From NCBI GenBank assembly GCA_944548615.1, contig OX155960.1, positions 16,442,121 to 16,506,120 on the forward strand: a DNA stretch of 64,000 bases, in the 5' to 3' direction. The position numbers and the translations under genes are program-made. The notes under the pieces were generated by a model. That model had not been told where the DNA came from. It was given only the letters and a program-made list of their open reading frames with translations, and ran no database searches. The DNA comes from Micropterix aruncella (lineage: Eukaryota > Arthropoda > Insecta > Lepidoptera > Micropterigidae). Shown here one piece after another: positions 33,960-45,769 of the stretch (the first letter of the stretch is position 1; every line of letters starts with the position of its first letter).

Positions 33960-34245
33960 TGCCATGACTAAATGACGTTTTCAACTCTTGCCATGACCAA
34001 ATGATGCATGCATTCCAAATTTCAACGCAATCGGATTAAGCGTTTGGGCAATATCATGAAGGATTACACACAGACACACTGACAGGCACAAAGACAGACT
34101 TCCATCTGGAAACGTACTTAATCGTCTCAGGTGGGCTATGGATACAAACCACGGAACAGATGACGGAACATGGATATTTCCGTCTTCCCCCCAAAAAAAA
34201 ATGCGCATTCACAATACTTTCCCTTCTCGTCGGTTGGTGGGCCGG
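33960..34245 (+). repeat. Family B repeat, copy 5
   Basis: caactcttgccatgaccaaa, atttcaacgcaatcggatta, agcgtttgggcaatatcatg, tctggaaacgtacttaatcg, tctcaggtgggct, ccgtcttcccc and gtgggccggtaaagtaaaat. About 30 bp of unrelated sequence is inserted in the middle. Confidence 0.8.
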
Positions 34246-34635
34246 TAAAGTAAAATGTAATAATTAATTAGCTCAGTGAGTGTTCTGTGATAATAAGCAT
34301 TTATTTGAAATAGTACGCCCTGTGGGAAAACCGTATCGAACTATTCTGTACCAAAACATTTGTATTTCTAACATAAATTTATGCAATTAAGATCTATCTC
34401 ATTTTCTACCGTGACTTTTAGATATGCGACTACTATAGGGTTAAAGAACGAAGTGTTTCGCACGCGTGCCGCGAGACGGGCGTGACTATCAGTTCTTTCG
34501 AATTCGTCGATTTGCAGGTTTGGAATAACGGAGTAAATGGACTCATCATCAGGTGCTGTCTCTGGCATAACGTTCCGGTTTTGGAGATTCTCTCACTGCA
34601 TTAGGTAATCTGGTGAATTGGATTGAATTGTGTAG

Positions 34636-34820
34636 CATCGGACGTTTCGGCCGTGTTGCAACAGCCTTTGTCTAGGGTAGACTGAGTTTACCCTTAACAT
34701 CGACTATTGCAACATCACCGAAACGTCGAGTTCTACAATATTCACGCGATAAATTTATGTTTTCTTTTTATAATGTCAAAAACAGCCGTGATAGTTCTCG
34801 ATTTCCTTTATAATCGAATT
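34636..34820. repeat. Penelope-like terminal sequence, head-to-head pair
   Basis: gacgtttcggccgtgttgca, then tttgtctagggtagactga, is followed by its rough inverse ttgcaacatcaccgaaacgt and by acgcgataaattta, ataatgtcaaaaacagccgt and gatagttctcgat. The same blocks end the Penelope insertion at 58545-59161. Confidence 0.65.
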
Positions 34821-34849
34821 CTGGACTCGAGTTCTGGAATTCTGGAAAT

Positions 34850-35105
34850 TTTATTTGACACTAAAAACGATATATTTATATTAATTTGCCCTACACACGA
34901 TATATTTATAATAATTTGGACATTTGAATATTTTGACAACTATTTACTTGATAGTTAGTATAACACTTAGGATGACATAACGATTCTAACAATACCACAC
35001 GCTTTTAAATCGGTTTAAGCGTTTAGAAGTTACGATGGAATAAAAAACGGTAAACATACATAAAACCCTGAACAAATTACACTTCTTTTTTGATGGGCAG
35101 TCGTG
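34850..35105 (+). repeat. Family C repeat, copy 2
   Basis: Shares gattctaacaataccacacg, aaatcggtttaagcgtttag, acacttctttttt and gggcagtcgtgtaaaaa with 24840-25060. Confidence 0.7.
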
Positions 35106-35280
35106 TAAAAATAGGATTGATGAGGCAAAAGAGAACAAGACAAGGATCAAAAAGTCAAAAAAAAGATCAACTGTAGTTCAATATTAACAAAAAAAAATGA
35201 ATATCAATTGTAAACCATGTGAAGGAAATAATATAATACATACATAGAGGAGTGAGAAAGATCGGGGAAATTTCGGTATC

Positions 35281-36118
35281 CTCAATTTATTTATTTATTT
35301 ATTTAAGAATTAATTACTATGAAACATTGATTAGCTTATAAAAATAACAGGAACCGGATGGCAAAACCTTAACCTTTTGCTTATTTGTTTCTGTCACCCA
35401 ACTGGGACTAGCCCGTTCTAGGGTGGACAGGACTCCAATATTACAATCAAGTTTGCTTGATTGCTTGGTTGCTTACAAATATACAAGTTTAAGTAAAAAG
35501 CTAATGACACTAAATTGCCCTAAAATGTGGTCTTCAGAATAAAATAAAAAAATAATAATAATAAAAAAATATTAAAAGATAATATAATAAATAAAATGCA
35601 ATTCCATTATTTAATCGGCAATAAATATCATATAAAATTCGATTAAATAAAATAAATAAAGTTATATGTGAGAAAAGGAAGAAACGGTCATTAATATTTA
35701 TTAATATAAAATTACCTAGTCTAAAAAGTATACTTCATTGTCAAAGTCAAATAATTTTTGGTAGTTAGTTCAATGTTAAAATATACTTAACATATATGTT
35801 TAAAAATATGTTAATAATTTGTGCACCTAAGTTTTATTATACTATTATTTCTAACATTTGATGTATGGTTTGTCTGTCATGATTCGATAACCATTTCTTT
35901 AGTTTATTTTTGAATTCCCTAAATGTCAAGTTCATTTTTATTTCCATATTGATCAGATTGTAAAATCTCGGCGCAATGAAAGAGTAATGTCTTTGTCCAA
36001 ATGATGTTTTCCTTCTGGGTATTATTGAGCTATTTTCTAAAACTTGTCTCGTTGGTCGCCGGTTCTGAATTATTCCTAAATTTGAGTTACTGTCCAAAAA
36101 TAGCCTCAATAGGTAAGA
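35281..36118 (-). mobile_element. 5'-truncated LINE: ORF2 C-terminus, 3' UTR and TAAA tail
   Basis: Reading leftward: coding end (36109-35837), AT-rich 3' UTR, then a conserved segment with gacaggactccaatattac and cacccaactgggactagccc (as read on plus), ending in (TTTA)n at 35285-35305, the complement of a TAAA tail. The same 3' segment ends another copy at 63515-63716. Confidence 0.8.
35837..36109 (-). pseudogene. LINE ORF2 C-terminal 90 codons
   Basis: Open frame with NRRPTRQVLENSSIIPRRKT, then SFGQRHYSFIAPRFYNLINM and FREFKNKLKKWLSNHDRQTI, ending EIIV. The motif SF.QRH.S.IAPR.YN and the FK..L..WL ending are the usual C-terminus of insect LINE ORF2. No stop lies in this part; the rest of the protein is missing at the 5' truncation. 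Confidence 0.78.
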
Positions 36119-36387
36119 GATTCTTCCGCCGCGATATTAGTAAAATGTATTCATTAAATGAAGTATTTAAATGAGATGATATTTCATTTCGCTGAGATAC
36201 TGCATCTATTGAGAGATTAATTGGACTAATTACGGTGTTAATAAAGCAACCGTTGAGTACCGCTACGTACTTTTAAGTTCTATTGTTTGGCGCATCGATA
36301 AAATGTTAACCCAGATCAGCGGGTCTGGCAATATACATTATGTAGGACGGCGTAAGTCCGACTTTTTTCCTTCTCTATCTCTCTTTA

Positions 36388-36422
36388 ATCTCCCTCTCTC
36401 TCTCTCTCTTTCTGTGTCTCTC
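36388..36422. repeat. (CT)n microsatellite
   Basis: CT-rich run directly before a family A copy. Confidence 0.8.
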
Positions 36423-36426
36423 CGTG

Positions 36427-37515
36427 TGGGAGCTAATAGGCCTTGCTGCAATTAGGCCACTTAGTGTTTAGCCTCCCACGCAGAAGTGCGAGCCCGGGCT
36501 GGACTTTGGTCTGCGGGCCAGTTTCCCTTAGGAATCAACCTTCTGGTGCTTCAGATTCTGGTGATTTCAATTTGACTAAAATGTATTGACTATTTCTATT
36601 ATTAGGTAGGCACATATTAATTATACCTTGACTATTTTTATTTGCAATATAATCACTAAGATATTTTATTTTACTTTTTGACAACCGTCACATTTTTTTT
36701 TGTTATTTTTAACATTACATTTATTAATTTTATACTAAAAAAACTTATGTTTATCGGTATTTTAAAGAATTAATTACTCTATTTTTTTTCTCTGGTTTCT
36801 GTTAATTATCTGGTAAGCTAAATGGTGAGACTCGATTTAATTCTACAATAATACCTTCTTTATTCTTACGAGTAACCTTTTATCATTGATTTTATAGTGT
36901 AATATAAAATCAATGCTTTTATGTTTTGGTTATTAATAGAAGAATTTGATCATTAATGAAGAATTCAATCATATCACAGCCAAATGTAAATGTAATACAA
37001 CTGTCTATACAACTATGTATTAGTTTTTAGGACAATCAATTATTTGATTTGATTTGTTTTGAGGACGGTTTGAGGAGCGTGCGTACAGCTAATCGACTGT
37101 GCATTTCGACTGACAGCCGGGTGAGTCTGTAAACAGTATGGTTTCCTATAGAGCGGGGGTAGTTGTTAACCTTACGGCAACTGCTCTTGAAACGTCCAAT
37201 CGGCTTCCCAATACCGGGTGAACATCCGGGCAAAGGTTGCCGTAGTCCGCGATAGATTCGGTAGACACCATATCACCGCTTCGTAAGAAAGAGGAACGCG
37301 CAAGTGACATCGAACCCGTAACCAGTCGAGAGGCAGAAATCTGTCCGAAACCGGTAGAAACCCACTGGTTTACCTTCCTAGTGCCTCGCCGTAAGGCGTT
37401 GCCTCTGGCGGGTTGGTGTTTTTGCTGAACGGTAGATTTGTATCATCCACAAAGTCTTCTACCACCTTACGGGAAACTTCCTGAGGTGACGGTTTCGCCC
37501 GTCGTATCCGACAAA
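36427..37515 (+). repeat. Family A repeat, copy 5, interrupted by about 510 bp
   Basis: 36427-36549 (tgggagctaataggccttgc to aaccttctggtgctt) and 37061-37515 (gaggacggtttgaggagcgt to ggtttcgcccgtcgtatccg) are the two parts. The AT-rich interior 36550-37060 interrupts the block ggcgctcctggacgg. No inverted ends of the insert were found; its right edge is ttgatttgatttgttttgag. Confidence 0.8.
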
Positions 37516-37631
37516 CCACAAATGTGTGTGTCTGTGTGTGTGTGTAATTGTGACAAATGTATTTAAGTTGCTTTTCTCGTTATCTGGTTATCAGCTGTGA
37601 CTTTTCTCGCATTCCCTCTCCGTGCACGACT

Positions 37632-37912
37632 GCAAACTCCACGACTAGCGCATAGTAGTTAGGTCGCCTGATCTTACATTATAAGGTTGTGGGTTCGATT
37701 CCCGGCTGGATCACACTTTTTTCTGTTGGAATAATACTAGCCGAATTGCATTTTAAATTTTGTCGGTTAAAATGCAATAACAAGACACACACTTACACGC
37801 ATGTCACACGCATACATACATACATATACACGCTTCATAGCAGAGTTGGTTGTAAGAGATTGTCGTATGATAATAAACCCGCCCATTATGAAATTTCACA
37901 ATAAAGACTAGA
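37632..37912 (+). mobile_element. tRNA-derived SINE
   Basis: The head contains tagttaggtcgcctgatctt and a B box gtgggttcgattcccggct, as in a tRNA gene. The body has gccgaattgcattttaaatt and a CA-rich stretch. The tail is gttggttgtaagagattgtc, aataaacccgcccattatga and aatttcacaataaaga. A second copy lies inverted at 63718-63985. The tail resembles the LINE 3' ends at 56440-56570 and 38570-38680, the probable source of its mobility. Confidence 0.85.
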
Positions 37913-37989
37913 ACGAACTTCAGCAAACTTGTCATAAAAAATAATAGACCTGCATAAAATTACTATTATGCTATGTAATGTGGTATTAT

Positions 37990-38085
37990 TATATATTATA
38001 ATAAATATAATGTAATATAATGTAATATAATATAATATATAGCGGAAATGCTATAATATATATTAGGTCGTAATATTTACAGCCA
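37990..38085. repeat. AT minisatellite
   Basis: Repeated units of taatataatg type. Confidence 0.7.
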
Positions 38086-38559
38086 CATATATATTATTAT
38101 GTATGTATCCGTAAATATTATTTTTACTGTTTTAACATTATATTTACAACAATTATTTTACTTTAATACCGACGGGGTTCATATTAATACTTTCATATAA
38201 TGATAATATAATTATACGTATACGTCAGATATGCTTCTCCACCCAAGTCAGACAATAAGTCGTATGCCCATATACAGTCTATAGTCGGGTATACGTCGAG
38301 CATGGTCATGTGAATGTAGGACGTCGGTTACTTCACACAATTAACTAGTATCGCTACTGTATATATTTAGGTTGTTTGTTTGAAATAAATAAATTAATTA
38401 AAATAAACACTTATTACATAATTCTAATAAATCCTCATCTAAGAATGTTATGCGTTTACAAGAATAATAACATGTATTTTAATTGCTTTAGCATCTGAAA
38501 TTAAAGCTCCAACTTAAATTTTCATGTCCTTCATTACGCATAAGCACACGACCGAAAAA

Positions 38560-38920
38560 TATATAGATAGATAGAAATTTTTATTGCACATTTTAAGAGA
38601 AAACATACAGCAGTCGGAATTATTGCTAAAATGTAAATATCTTAGGTACATCTAACCTTCGTGGAAGTAAAAATATTAATGTGCTAGTGGAGAAAAAAAA
38701 ACAATATAAACTTTACACTAGAAAAAAAAACAAATAACAAAAATATATATTTTTTTTTAATTTTATTCGGAGTATGTTTGCAAGTAGCAGAGGACAGGAG
38801 AAGATGGAATGAGACAAAGGTAACTTTAAAAAAAGAAACCTTTGGTGCGTTTCTGATATTGGACGGGAGCTGTTTCCATAGTCTAGCTGCATGAACGATG
38901 CATAGCTGCATGAAGGAACA
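38560..38920 (-). mobile_element. 5'-truncated LINE end with TATC tail
   Basis: In minus sense: coding end LCIVHAARLWKQLPSNIRNA with FKVTFVSFHL (38911-38810), then a 3' UTR with ttccacgaaggttagatgta and atgtgcaataaaaatttcta, then tctatctatc. The ARLWNQLP..IR....FK pattern is the usual end of jockey-like ORF2. The 3' UTR matches 56440-56570. Confidence 0.72.
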
Positions 38921-39468
38921 TGTTAAAAGGGATGAATTATGAGTTTGGATCGCAATGTTACTATCCTGTCTGGATCGGTGTGGTGAGTGATTTTTTCGGT
39001 TAGATAGGAGGAAGCGGTAGGATTATTGAGGATGTTATAACGAAAGGAAAGTATATGCAATTTAAAAAAAAGCAATGGTTAATGACGGTGTTGATTTATT
39101 TTTGTAATCGCAATATATAATATATTATAAATAATATTTATTCAAGAGTATCTTTAAATAATTGACTATATTATGGAACGTGTATTTACATAAAATTTTA
39201 TTTATTATGACTCTTACTTTCATCCCAGTTCCCAACTCTCCCTATGTGTGTTTATTCTTTAAAAAAAATGATAATGCTGTGTTTAAATTATGAATGTTTA
39301 AGTGGAAACATGTAATTAGCTTTTTTTTTAACTTAATAATTTTGTACCAAATTTATTGTAACAGCTTTATGTTTCCTTAATAATAATAAAATAAATAAAT
39401 TAATAGTTTTTAAAAAAAGACACTAAAAACACGCTTTTGCGCTATGATACGATATTCACATACACACG

Positions 39469-39655
39469 GCAATGATACGATATTCCATCATGGAATGCCA
39501 GTGCCTATCTTCCGGCTTCATCATCAGACCTTGAAACCTAATCGTGGTCAAAGTTCATTCCAAGACTTTTCTAACAAGTCCAAACACGGCTATGATACGA
39601 TGTTCCATCATGAAGTTCCAGTTCGATCTTCCGACTCCATCATTAGATCAGTTTG
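39469..39655 (+). repeat. Two tandem units, period about 120 bp
   Basis: ggcaatgatacgatattcca with tcttccggcttcatcatcag (39469-39530) and ggctatgatacgatgttcca with tcttccgactccatcattag (39588-39650). Confidence 0.7.
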
Positions 39656-39659
39656 ACAG

Positions 39660-40555
39660 TACCATATTATTGTATTGTCATCAGAACTACATACAGCTGC
39701 CAATTTTCATGACACTACGATCCTTGGAATATGGTTAAATTAGTTACTTTAGATTCCATTACATAGTTAGTTACATACAGGTAGACCTAATAAAAGCGTG
39801 TTAAAAAATGCAGGTTTCTACGTTCACGTATTCGAAGCCTCTGCTTCTAGTAGACTCGAAGACGTGATCAAATTTGCTCATTATGAGACGAGTGTATAAT
39901 CGGCCAATCTTGTTTGCAACAAAAATGCTTAATTTTTGCCGTCACTGATGTCTTGCTAGTTTCGTTACCTACCTATTCCATCGCTTCAACAGATTACCAT
40001 CCGTTAGTTATTACTGGTATTAACGTTTTTGTTGCAATCTGACGAAATTATCGTGACACTAAACTTAAGGTAACACCACTCTTCATGATTCATAAAATTG
40101 CATCTTTACGGGCCTCGTGTATGGGTCGTCTAACAAATTGCCACACATTACTGCCTTGGCGGATCAAATCAAGGTTTTATTGAGGCGCTTAGCTTATTAA
40201 ACTACATACGTACTCAAGGTTAATAATAATTAAGAAGAGGCGAATTGGCTTTTAGACATAAATAGCTAACTGTTAAGTGAAGAAGAATGAATGCATTAAT
40301 TAATGAGATAGAAGTAATTTCAGTAACAGCTCATTGGGAAAGATGCGAATAATTAAAGATAGATACCGATATTATAAAAGATAGAAAACAGAGGAATGAG
40401 TCTATCAATTCTGTATGTGGCTCTTGAAATAGAAAATCATCACTATTATCTAGTAGCTTTAACATTTTACTTTCGTGGTCAACCAAAGGTTAAGGAAAAG
40501 TGTTAAGGAAAAGGAAAGAAAACCAAAGGTTAAGGAAAGGTTCAACCGAGGTTGA
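39660..40555. other. No gene seen
   Basis: AT-rich; an aaggttaagg-type short duplication lies at 40485-40545. Nothing else assigned. Confidence 0.4.
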
Positions 40556-40574
40556 AGTGAGTGAAGACGGAAAT

Positions 40575-40960
40575 ATTAATTTGGACGTCCTTTGCCCACG
40601 TGGGATCGCGTGGCCGATAGGTCGTTTCAAGAGTCGCATCACAACAGGTCAACATACACCCCCGCTGCTTATGAGACAGTATATTTCCATAGTCTATAGA
40701 CTCCTTTAGAAATTAGTCAGAGTACACAACCGATTGGAGACGCCGAACAGTGCGCAAATCGTCCAGTAGCGCCGGGTTGCAATCCCACCAGGAGAAACCG
40801 ATCCACCAGCCGTGAGGCCTGAGAAGCGAGAGTCTTAGCTAAGGTAGCCTTGCACACGAGGAGGCTTCTGAATAGGAGCTGAATCGTGAGTTGAGCCAAT
40901 CCGAGAACAAAATGGTTCTAATGGCCCAAGCTGCACGAAACCATTCGCTACCAAAAGGCA
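40575..40960 (-). repeat. Family A repeat, copy 6 (partial, diverged)
   Basis: cgtgggatcgcgtggccgat, ggtcgtttcaagagtcgcat, ttagtcagagtacacaaccg, cgccgaacagtgcgcaaatc and gtccagtagcgcc. It is preceded at 40561-40585 by a family B-like gaagacggaaatatt. Confidence 0.75.
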
Positions 40961-41204
40961 GAATCAGTTCTGATTGAAGATTGCGACCTAATTTAGTATA
41001 ATCTGGGAATACTGAACCTACTTCCCCAATAAACCCCACCGAAACATGTGTCTCTTTATATTTTTATACTGAAATGAAGGCGTCTTGAAAATCAGTTTCA
41101 TATATTCTTCGTCTGCACCTGGTTGTGTTTGCGTTGTGTGTAGTTTGTATTCAAAATTGTGTATATTATAAATCTGTGTAATTGCGTATATTTTAAGTTC
41201 TCAA

Positions 41205-41495
41205 TGGGCCTGATTGCGTTTCTTTGTGAACTAAAACTGAAATTAGTTCAAGCGAACGAGATCGAGCAATACGTTAGAGCAGCATATGAAACTAAAGATT
41301 GTCGATAAAATCAAGTCGTCCGAATAAATTTCAACACCTATCGTGCGGTGTTAGATTCAGATGTTCTTTGTTGGGTAGTTTTAATGAGAAAAAGTGACAG
41401 CCGTTCATTCCACATTCCACTCAAGCGTATTGCCCTGTCTCGTTCTCACGAACTAATTTCCGATTTTAATTCACGAAGAAACGCAATCAAGCCCA
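41205..41495. mobile_element. MITE of 291 bp with about 68-bp inverted repeats
   Basis: Left tgggcctgattgcgtttctt with gaaattagttca, cgaacgagat and gcaatac is mirrored on the right by gtattgc, tctcgttctcacgaac, taatttc and gaaacgcaatcaagccca. Only AA is shared outside. No frame. Confidence 0.8.
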
Positions 41496-42424
41496 AAGTA
41501 AATCAAAAATAATATTTTTGTATGGCTTTCAACAAAAAAAACATAGTATAATAAACATAATCCAGCCAAGCCTAAGTTTCATCCGACTTAAAACAATTTT
41601 TTTAGTGACTCTCTGTCGTAGATGTTTCAAATTAAAACAAACGGCCGTGCTCCCCGACACAGCCCGCTCCCTTTTTATTTAAATATACATATTGATTTCC
41701 CGCTATCATCTCGTGCTTATTAAAGAAAATTTGTATTTTTTTATCAAGCTGCCCATAAAGCTAGTTTTATCACTAATGACTTTCATCACTAATTACGATT
41801 CAGCAATATTATGTAGATACAAATTGGAAACGAAATACGAAAACAAGGCACGTTTCTATCGATAAAACTCATTAATTTTGGTGGCAGTAGGTTATCATTA
41901 ATGACAAATGTTTGAACTGCCGTACCTAAACGCCGTTCTGCGCCCATAACCTGCCGAAGATTGAGCAGAAATTAATATTCATTAAAAGATGATGGTATTT
42001 TCCCGCTGGCCTTTGCCACGATTAATTGGATCTAGGAGGAGATATTTTCGAGGCGGCTATTCCGGATGAATTAGCGATATTCTCACTCAAGCGTGTGCTT
42101 TTATTTGATTGCGTATTTTAATGTGTGTAATTATGCATTGACGCGGCTTGCTTAGTGTATGTTAATTGAGCCCCTCCCTCATTTATCGTGTGAGACCGTT
42201 AAGCGTTAAATTAATGATACTCATTGGCTTAAGAGCTACTTGTCTTTAGTGAGTTAAGAGGCAATTCAGCCCCTTGGTCTCTTGGTATAGTACAGTACCT
42301 AAATATATTTTTTTTCCTGGATCGCACCTGTTATGCGTGGTAAACATTAGACTTCCGCCATGTATACCATAAATATCTCTACAATACATACATATTATAA
42401 AATTCAATGTTTGTTTGTTTATGA
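41496..42424. other. No gene seen; possible Helitron 5' scrap
   Basis: Mostly unassigned. 42393-42420 (atattataaaattcaatgtt) looks like a decayed start of the Helitron type at 43813. Confidence 0.4.
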
Positions 42425-42545
42425 AATCGGATACTATCGCGGTTGTTTGACGTTATAAATAAAAAAACGAATTTACCGCGTGAAGTTTGTAATACCCGAC
42501 GTTTCGGCGACGTTGCAGACGCCGTTGTCTAGGGTAGACTGAAAG
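42425..42545 (-). repeat. Penelope-like terminal sequence
   Basis: actatcgcggttgtttgacg, aacgaatttaccgcgtgaag, gacgtttcggcgacgttgca and ttgtctagggtagactgaaa, the complement of the Penelope 3' end at 59080-59161. Confidence 0.75.
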
Positions 42546-42559
42546 AGCTTGTAATAAAA

Positions 42560-42835
42560 TAGAATAGAAAAGAATAGAATAAATTTATTGTGCTATAAAA
42601 ACATTACTTAATGAATTACTTAATTCTATAGAAAAACACACTGGTTCTATAGAAAAAGACAATTTATGCACAAATGGCGGACTTATCGCTATAGCGATAT
42701 CTGACATTCAACCATATAATCACTTAATGAATATTACACTGGTTTCAAAGAAAAAAACAATTTATGCACAAATGGCGGACTTATTGCTATAGCGATATCT
42801 GACAGTCAACCATTTAATCACTTAATTCGTTGTTC
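42560..42835 (-). repeat. LINE 3' end with an internal tandem duplication
   Basis: Two units of about 102 bp, each with aatttatgcacaaatggcgg, acttatcgctatagcgatat and ctgaca, begin near 42635 and 42737. In minus sense the end reads into a gaatagaat-type tail at 42553-42585. The gcgataagtccgccatttgt block recalls other moth LINE 3' UTRs. Confidence 0.65.
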
Positions 42836-42839
42836 CGCG

Positions 42840-43812
42840 GGTAGGCCGCATACCGCTGCCGTCACTGCGTAGATTATAACGGTGGTTGGGGGGGGGGGCG
42901 GCTCGGCGTGCTCGATCGGAGGTGGGAATATTTTTAGAAGAGGGTACCGCGTAGAAGAGAGTTTGTATTTGTTTGTTCAAACTCCACCTTTAGGTGGAGG
43001 CAAACGGTATTTATTATTATACATGCAATATAAATAACTTCAACTGTGTACTTGTTCCTTTTCCTCTTCCACTTCCTTATAAGTGCGTTTAAAAAAGCAT
43101 TTAATTTATTCTTTGAAATTCTTAAATTGCCTAATTTTTGGTATTTATACTTTGTTATGTATACTATAATTACAAATCTGTTGTTTGTGACTAATAAAAA
43201 AAATGTGTCTTCTAAACTAATACAGTAATTTTAACGGGGACTTTTCTAAATATAGTTGGATATTTGCATCACAGGGCAAATAAGATCAAAATCGGTTCAG
43301 TCGTTTCAGGATTAAAGACAAACAGCTGAGTTTTCGCAGTGAATAATAAATATCTTACAGTAATTTTGAGGGCTATGAGAGACAAAACTCCAGAAGACGA
43401 TTACCATAGGTTCGACAAGTAGGCCTATGAAGTGCTATCTTGCAAAATCGGTCTACACTGAGAAAAATATAACTAGGTAATACGAAAAAACGTATGCTTC
43501 AACAAGGATTACGTATATAACTCGGATTGTGGTCCATACGTATTAGTTAACGCAACACGTAACGGTGTTACCGTGTCGTAATATTAAAACACAATGTTAT
43601 TTCCTTACGTCGCGACCTTGGGATCTGGCTACTAACAAGACAGCATGTAGTACTATACGTACGGTTATAGTCGGACACATGAATCATGTTGAAACTGCAG
43701 TATGGTTTTATTTTCGTATTAACCGAAAGGACATGTTGAGACATATAATCGAGTAATGGAGTTTCAACGAAATTTCTTGTAATTCAACAAAATTACGATT
43801 GAATTATCGTTA
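42840..43812. other. No gene seen
   Basis: A run of 11 G lies at 42888-42898. The rest is AT-rich without a recognisable frame or repeat edge. Confidence 0.4.
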
Positions 43813-45136
43813 TCTATACTAACATTATAAAGAAATAATATTTGTAAGTTTGTAAGTTTTTATGTAGGCGGTAATCTACGAAACTAATCATCCGATTTTA
43901 AAACTATTTCATTAATGAAAAGCTCTATTATCGACGAATGCTATAGGTCATATTTTATTGCGATACATAATGGTTTTCAATGCGAAATTACGCTATTTGT
44001 AAATCAAGTCAGAGAAAAATGAGATCGTTAGTTGTGTTATCGGCGTGCGCTGACGAAATTGTTTGATATACCAGTATGTGATGACAATATATTACAAAAA
44101 TATCGGCCTCAAAGAGATCCATAAAAAGTCAGCGACAGCATATATCTAACTATTATATAATTCCGTCAGTCAGGACAACATTTGCCCAGAGACATATATT
44201 CTACATAGCCCCAAAATTATATAATTCCCTTAGTGAAGACATGAAAAATTATCCTAACATAAAAATATTTAAAGCAAACCTTAATAGATGGCTACTTAAC
44301 AAGGGATATGTAAAATCTGATCAACTTCTTTGCAACGCACGACAATTTATTTAGTATCACTTATCTATTTTTCTTAATTAAATTTTATTAAATTACAACT
44401 ATAAATGTACATATTTATTACATAGCTATATTTTTTATAAAAATTGGGATATTTATGTGTATATACAGGTGGTGGGTCCAAATAATTTATTTAAAAAAAA
44501 CACTTCATTTCTTAAAATTGCATAAAAATATGCACATCTAGAGACGGGCCAAATTATCGCCTAGTTAGATGTGCTATTGGCAGTAAAGGTCATGTAAGAT
44601 GTGTTAAACCTCCCTATATTAATTATTAAATAATTTATATAATTATTATAAGATTACATGACCTATGAATGAACTGTATACCTAATCCTATGTACCTAAA
44701 TAAATAAAATAAATAAACTTTTATATTTAAGCTACAATAACTGCTTTTATATCTCAAAAAAAAAATAGTCAGTGTTTGTTTAAGATATTAGACATTTAAA
44801 AAGGAATCGTAATAAAAATTGATAAATCCATTATCACGGGTGTTAATTATAGATAAAATTAGCCATTTATTACAATTTTTTAGGTGTTTAGTTATAGAGA
44901 TATCTTGAAATTAGTGGAGCGTGCAAGCACCTCGAAATACTAAGGTAAGCGTACAGCGGAAGGCGGCGCGGGAAGGGAGGAACATATGTACTTGTACGTC
45001 TACGAGGGGCATCTGAGGGGGACGTCTTACACTATATATCTAAAGGTAGCGTCTAAAAAAGCAAATAAACGCCACGCTACTAATTAACAAACCGTTTCGA
45101 AACTTTACGTGAAGTGAAGCCGTGGGCAACAGCTAG
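43813..45136 (+). mobile_element. Non-autonomous Helitron, Lep1-like, with a nested LINE
   Basis: The 5' end tctatactaacattataaag starts with TC after a host A. The 3' end gaagccgtgggcaacagctag stops at CTAG before a host T, with a short hairpin at gccgtgggc. Both ends resemble the lepidopteran Lep1 Helitron. It has no inverted repeats and no coding frame of its own. A LINE end (about 44060-44720) lies within it. Confidence 0.8.
44157..44354 (+). pseudogene. LINE ORF2 C-terminus (nested in the Helitron)
   Basis: Reads VRTTFAQRHIFYIAPKLYNS, LSEDMKNYPNIKIFKANLNR and WLLNKGYVKSDQL, then a TAG stop at 44352. It carries the same FAQRH.FYIAP.LYN signature as the other LINE ends here. A 3' UTR follows to a TAAA-type tail at 44697-44717. 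It is 5'-truncated, so no reverse transcriptase domain is left. Confidence 0.8.
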
Positions 45137-45769
45137 TTTGTATAAAACCGTAATAACAAAATGATAATTAAAAAACTAAATCCAAAAAAAATCTCAATAT
45201 AGGAGGACCGAAGGACCAAGGCGCGGGACTGCAGCTAGTATCTCTATTCAAATGGAACCGAAACACTTATTGCGAATACATTAGTTTATTATGTAGAGTT
45301 TTTTAAAAATACGGAATGTCACCAGCAATTTAAACGCATTCTTAGTGGATAACCAAATTCCAAGATCGGGCACACTGACAAAAATGCCTTTTAAAAAACA
45401 TAAAAATACGGTTAATTAATCTAGCTCAACTCGGAATTCATCAAGCGGAAAGAGTTAAAATCGGACAATCATACAATCTAGAATGAAATCATTATGTCAT
45501 AAAATTAATCATCATGATATAAGAATAATAATCTAAAAATTAGGTGGATTAGCTTAGTCAAGATTTCAGTATATGACTTGTGAGATTTGGATAATGCTGA
45601 GTTCATATTCCAAGAGTATCACAATGTAAAATAAAGGAAAATTCATTGAGTCCCTATCAACGAACTATTATGACGTGCTATTTGGATTTTAAAATACTTT
45701 CCATGGAACAAATGACCGATGATGACAATGATGAAACAGATAGCTATTACCAGTATGATATCGTATCTT

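Noticed and set aside
37650..37712. Functional tRNA gene
   Set aside because: The B box and head are tRNA-like but the cloverleaf does not continue; the sequence belongs to a SINE with a second copy.
39469..39655. CRISPR-like array
   Set aside because: Only two diverged units of about 60 bases; eukaryotic context.
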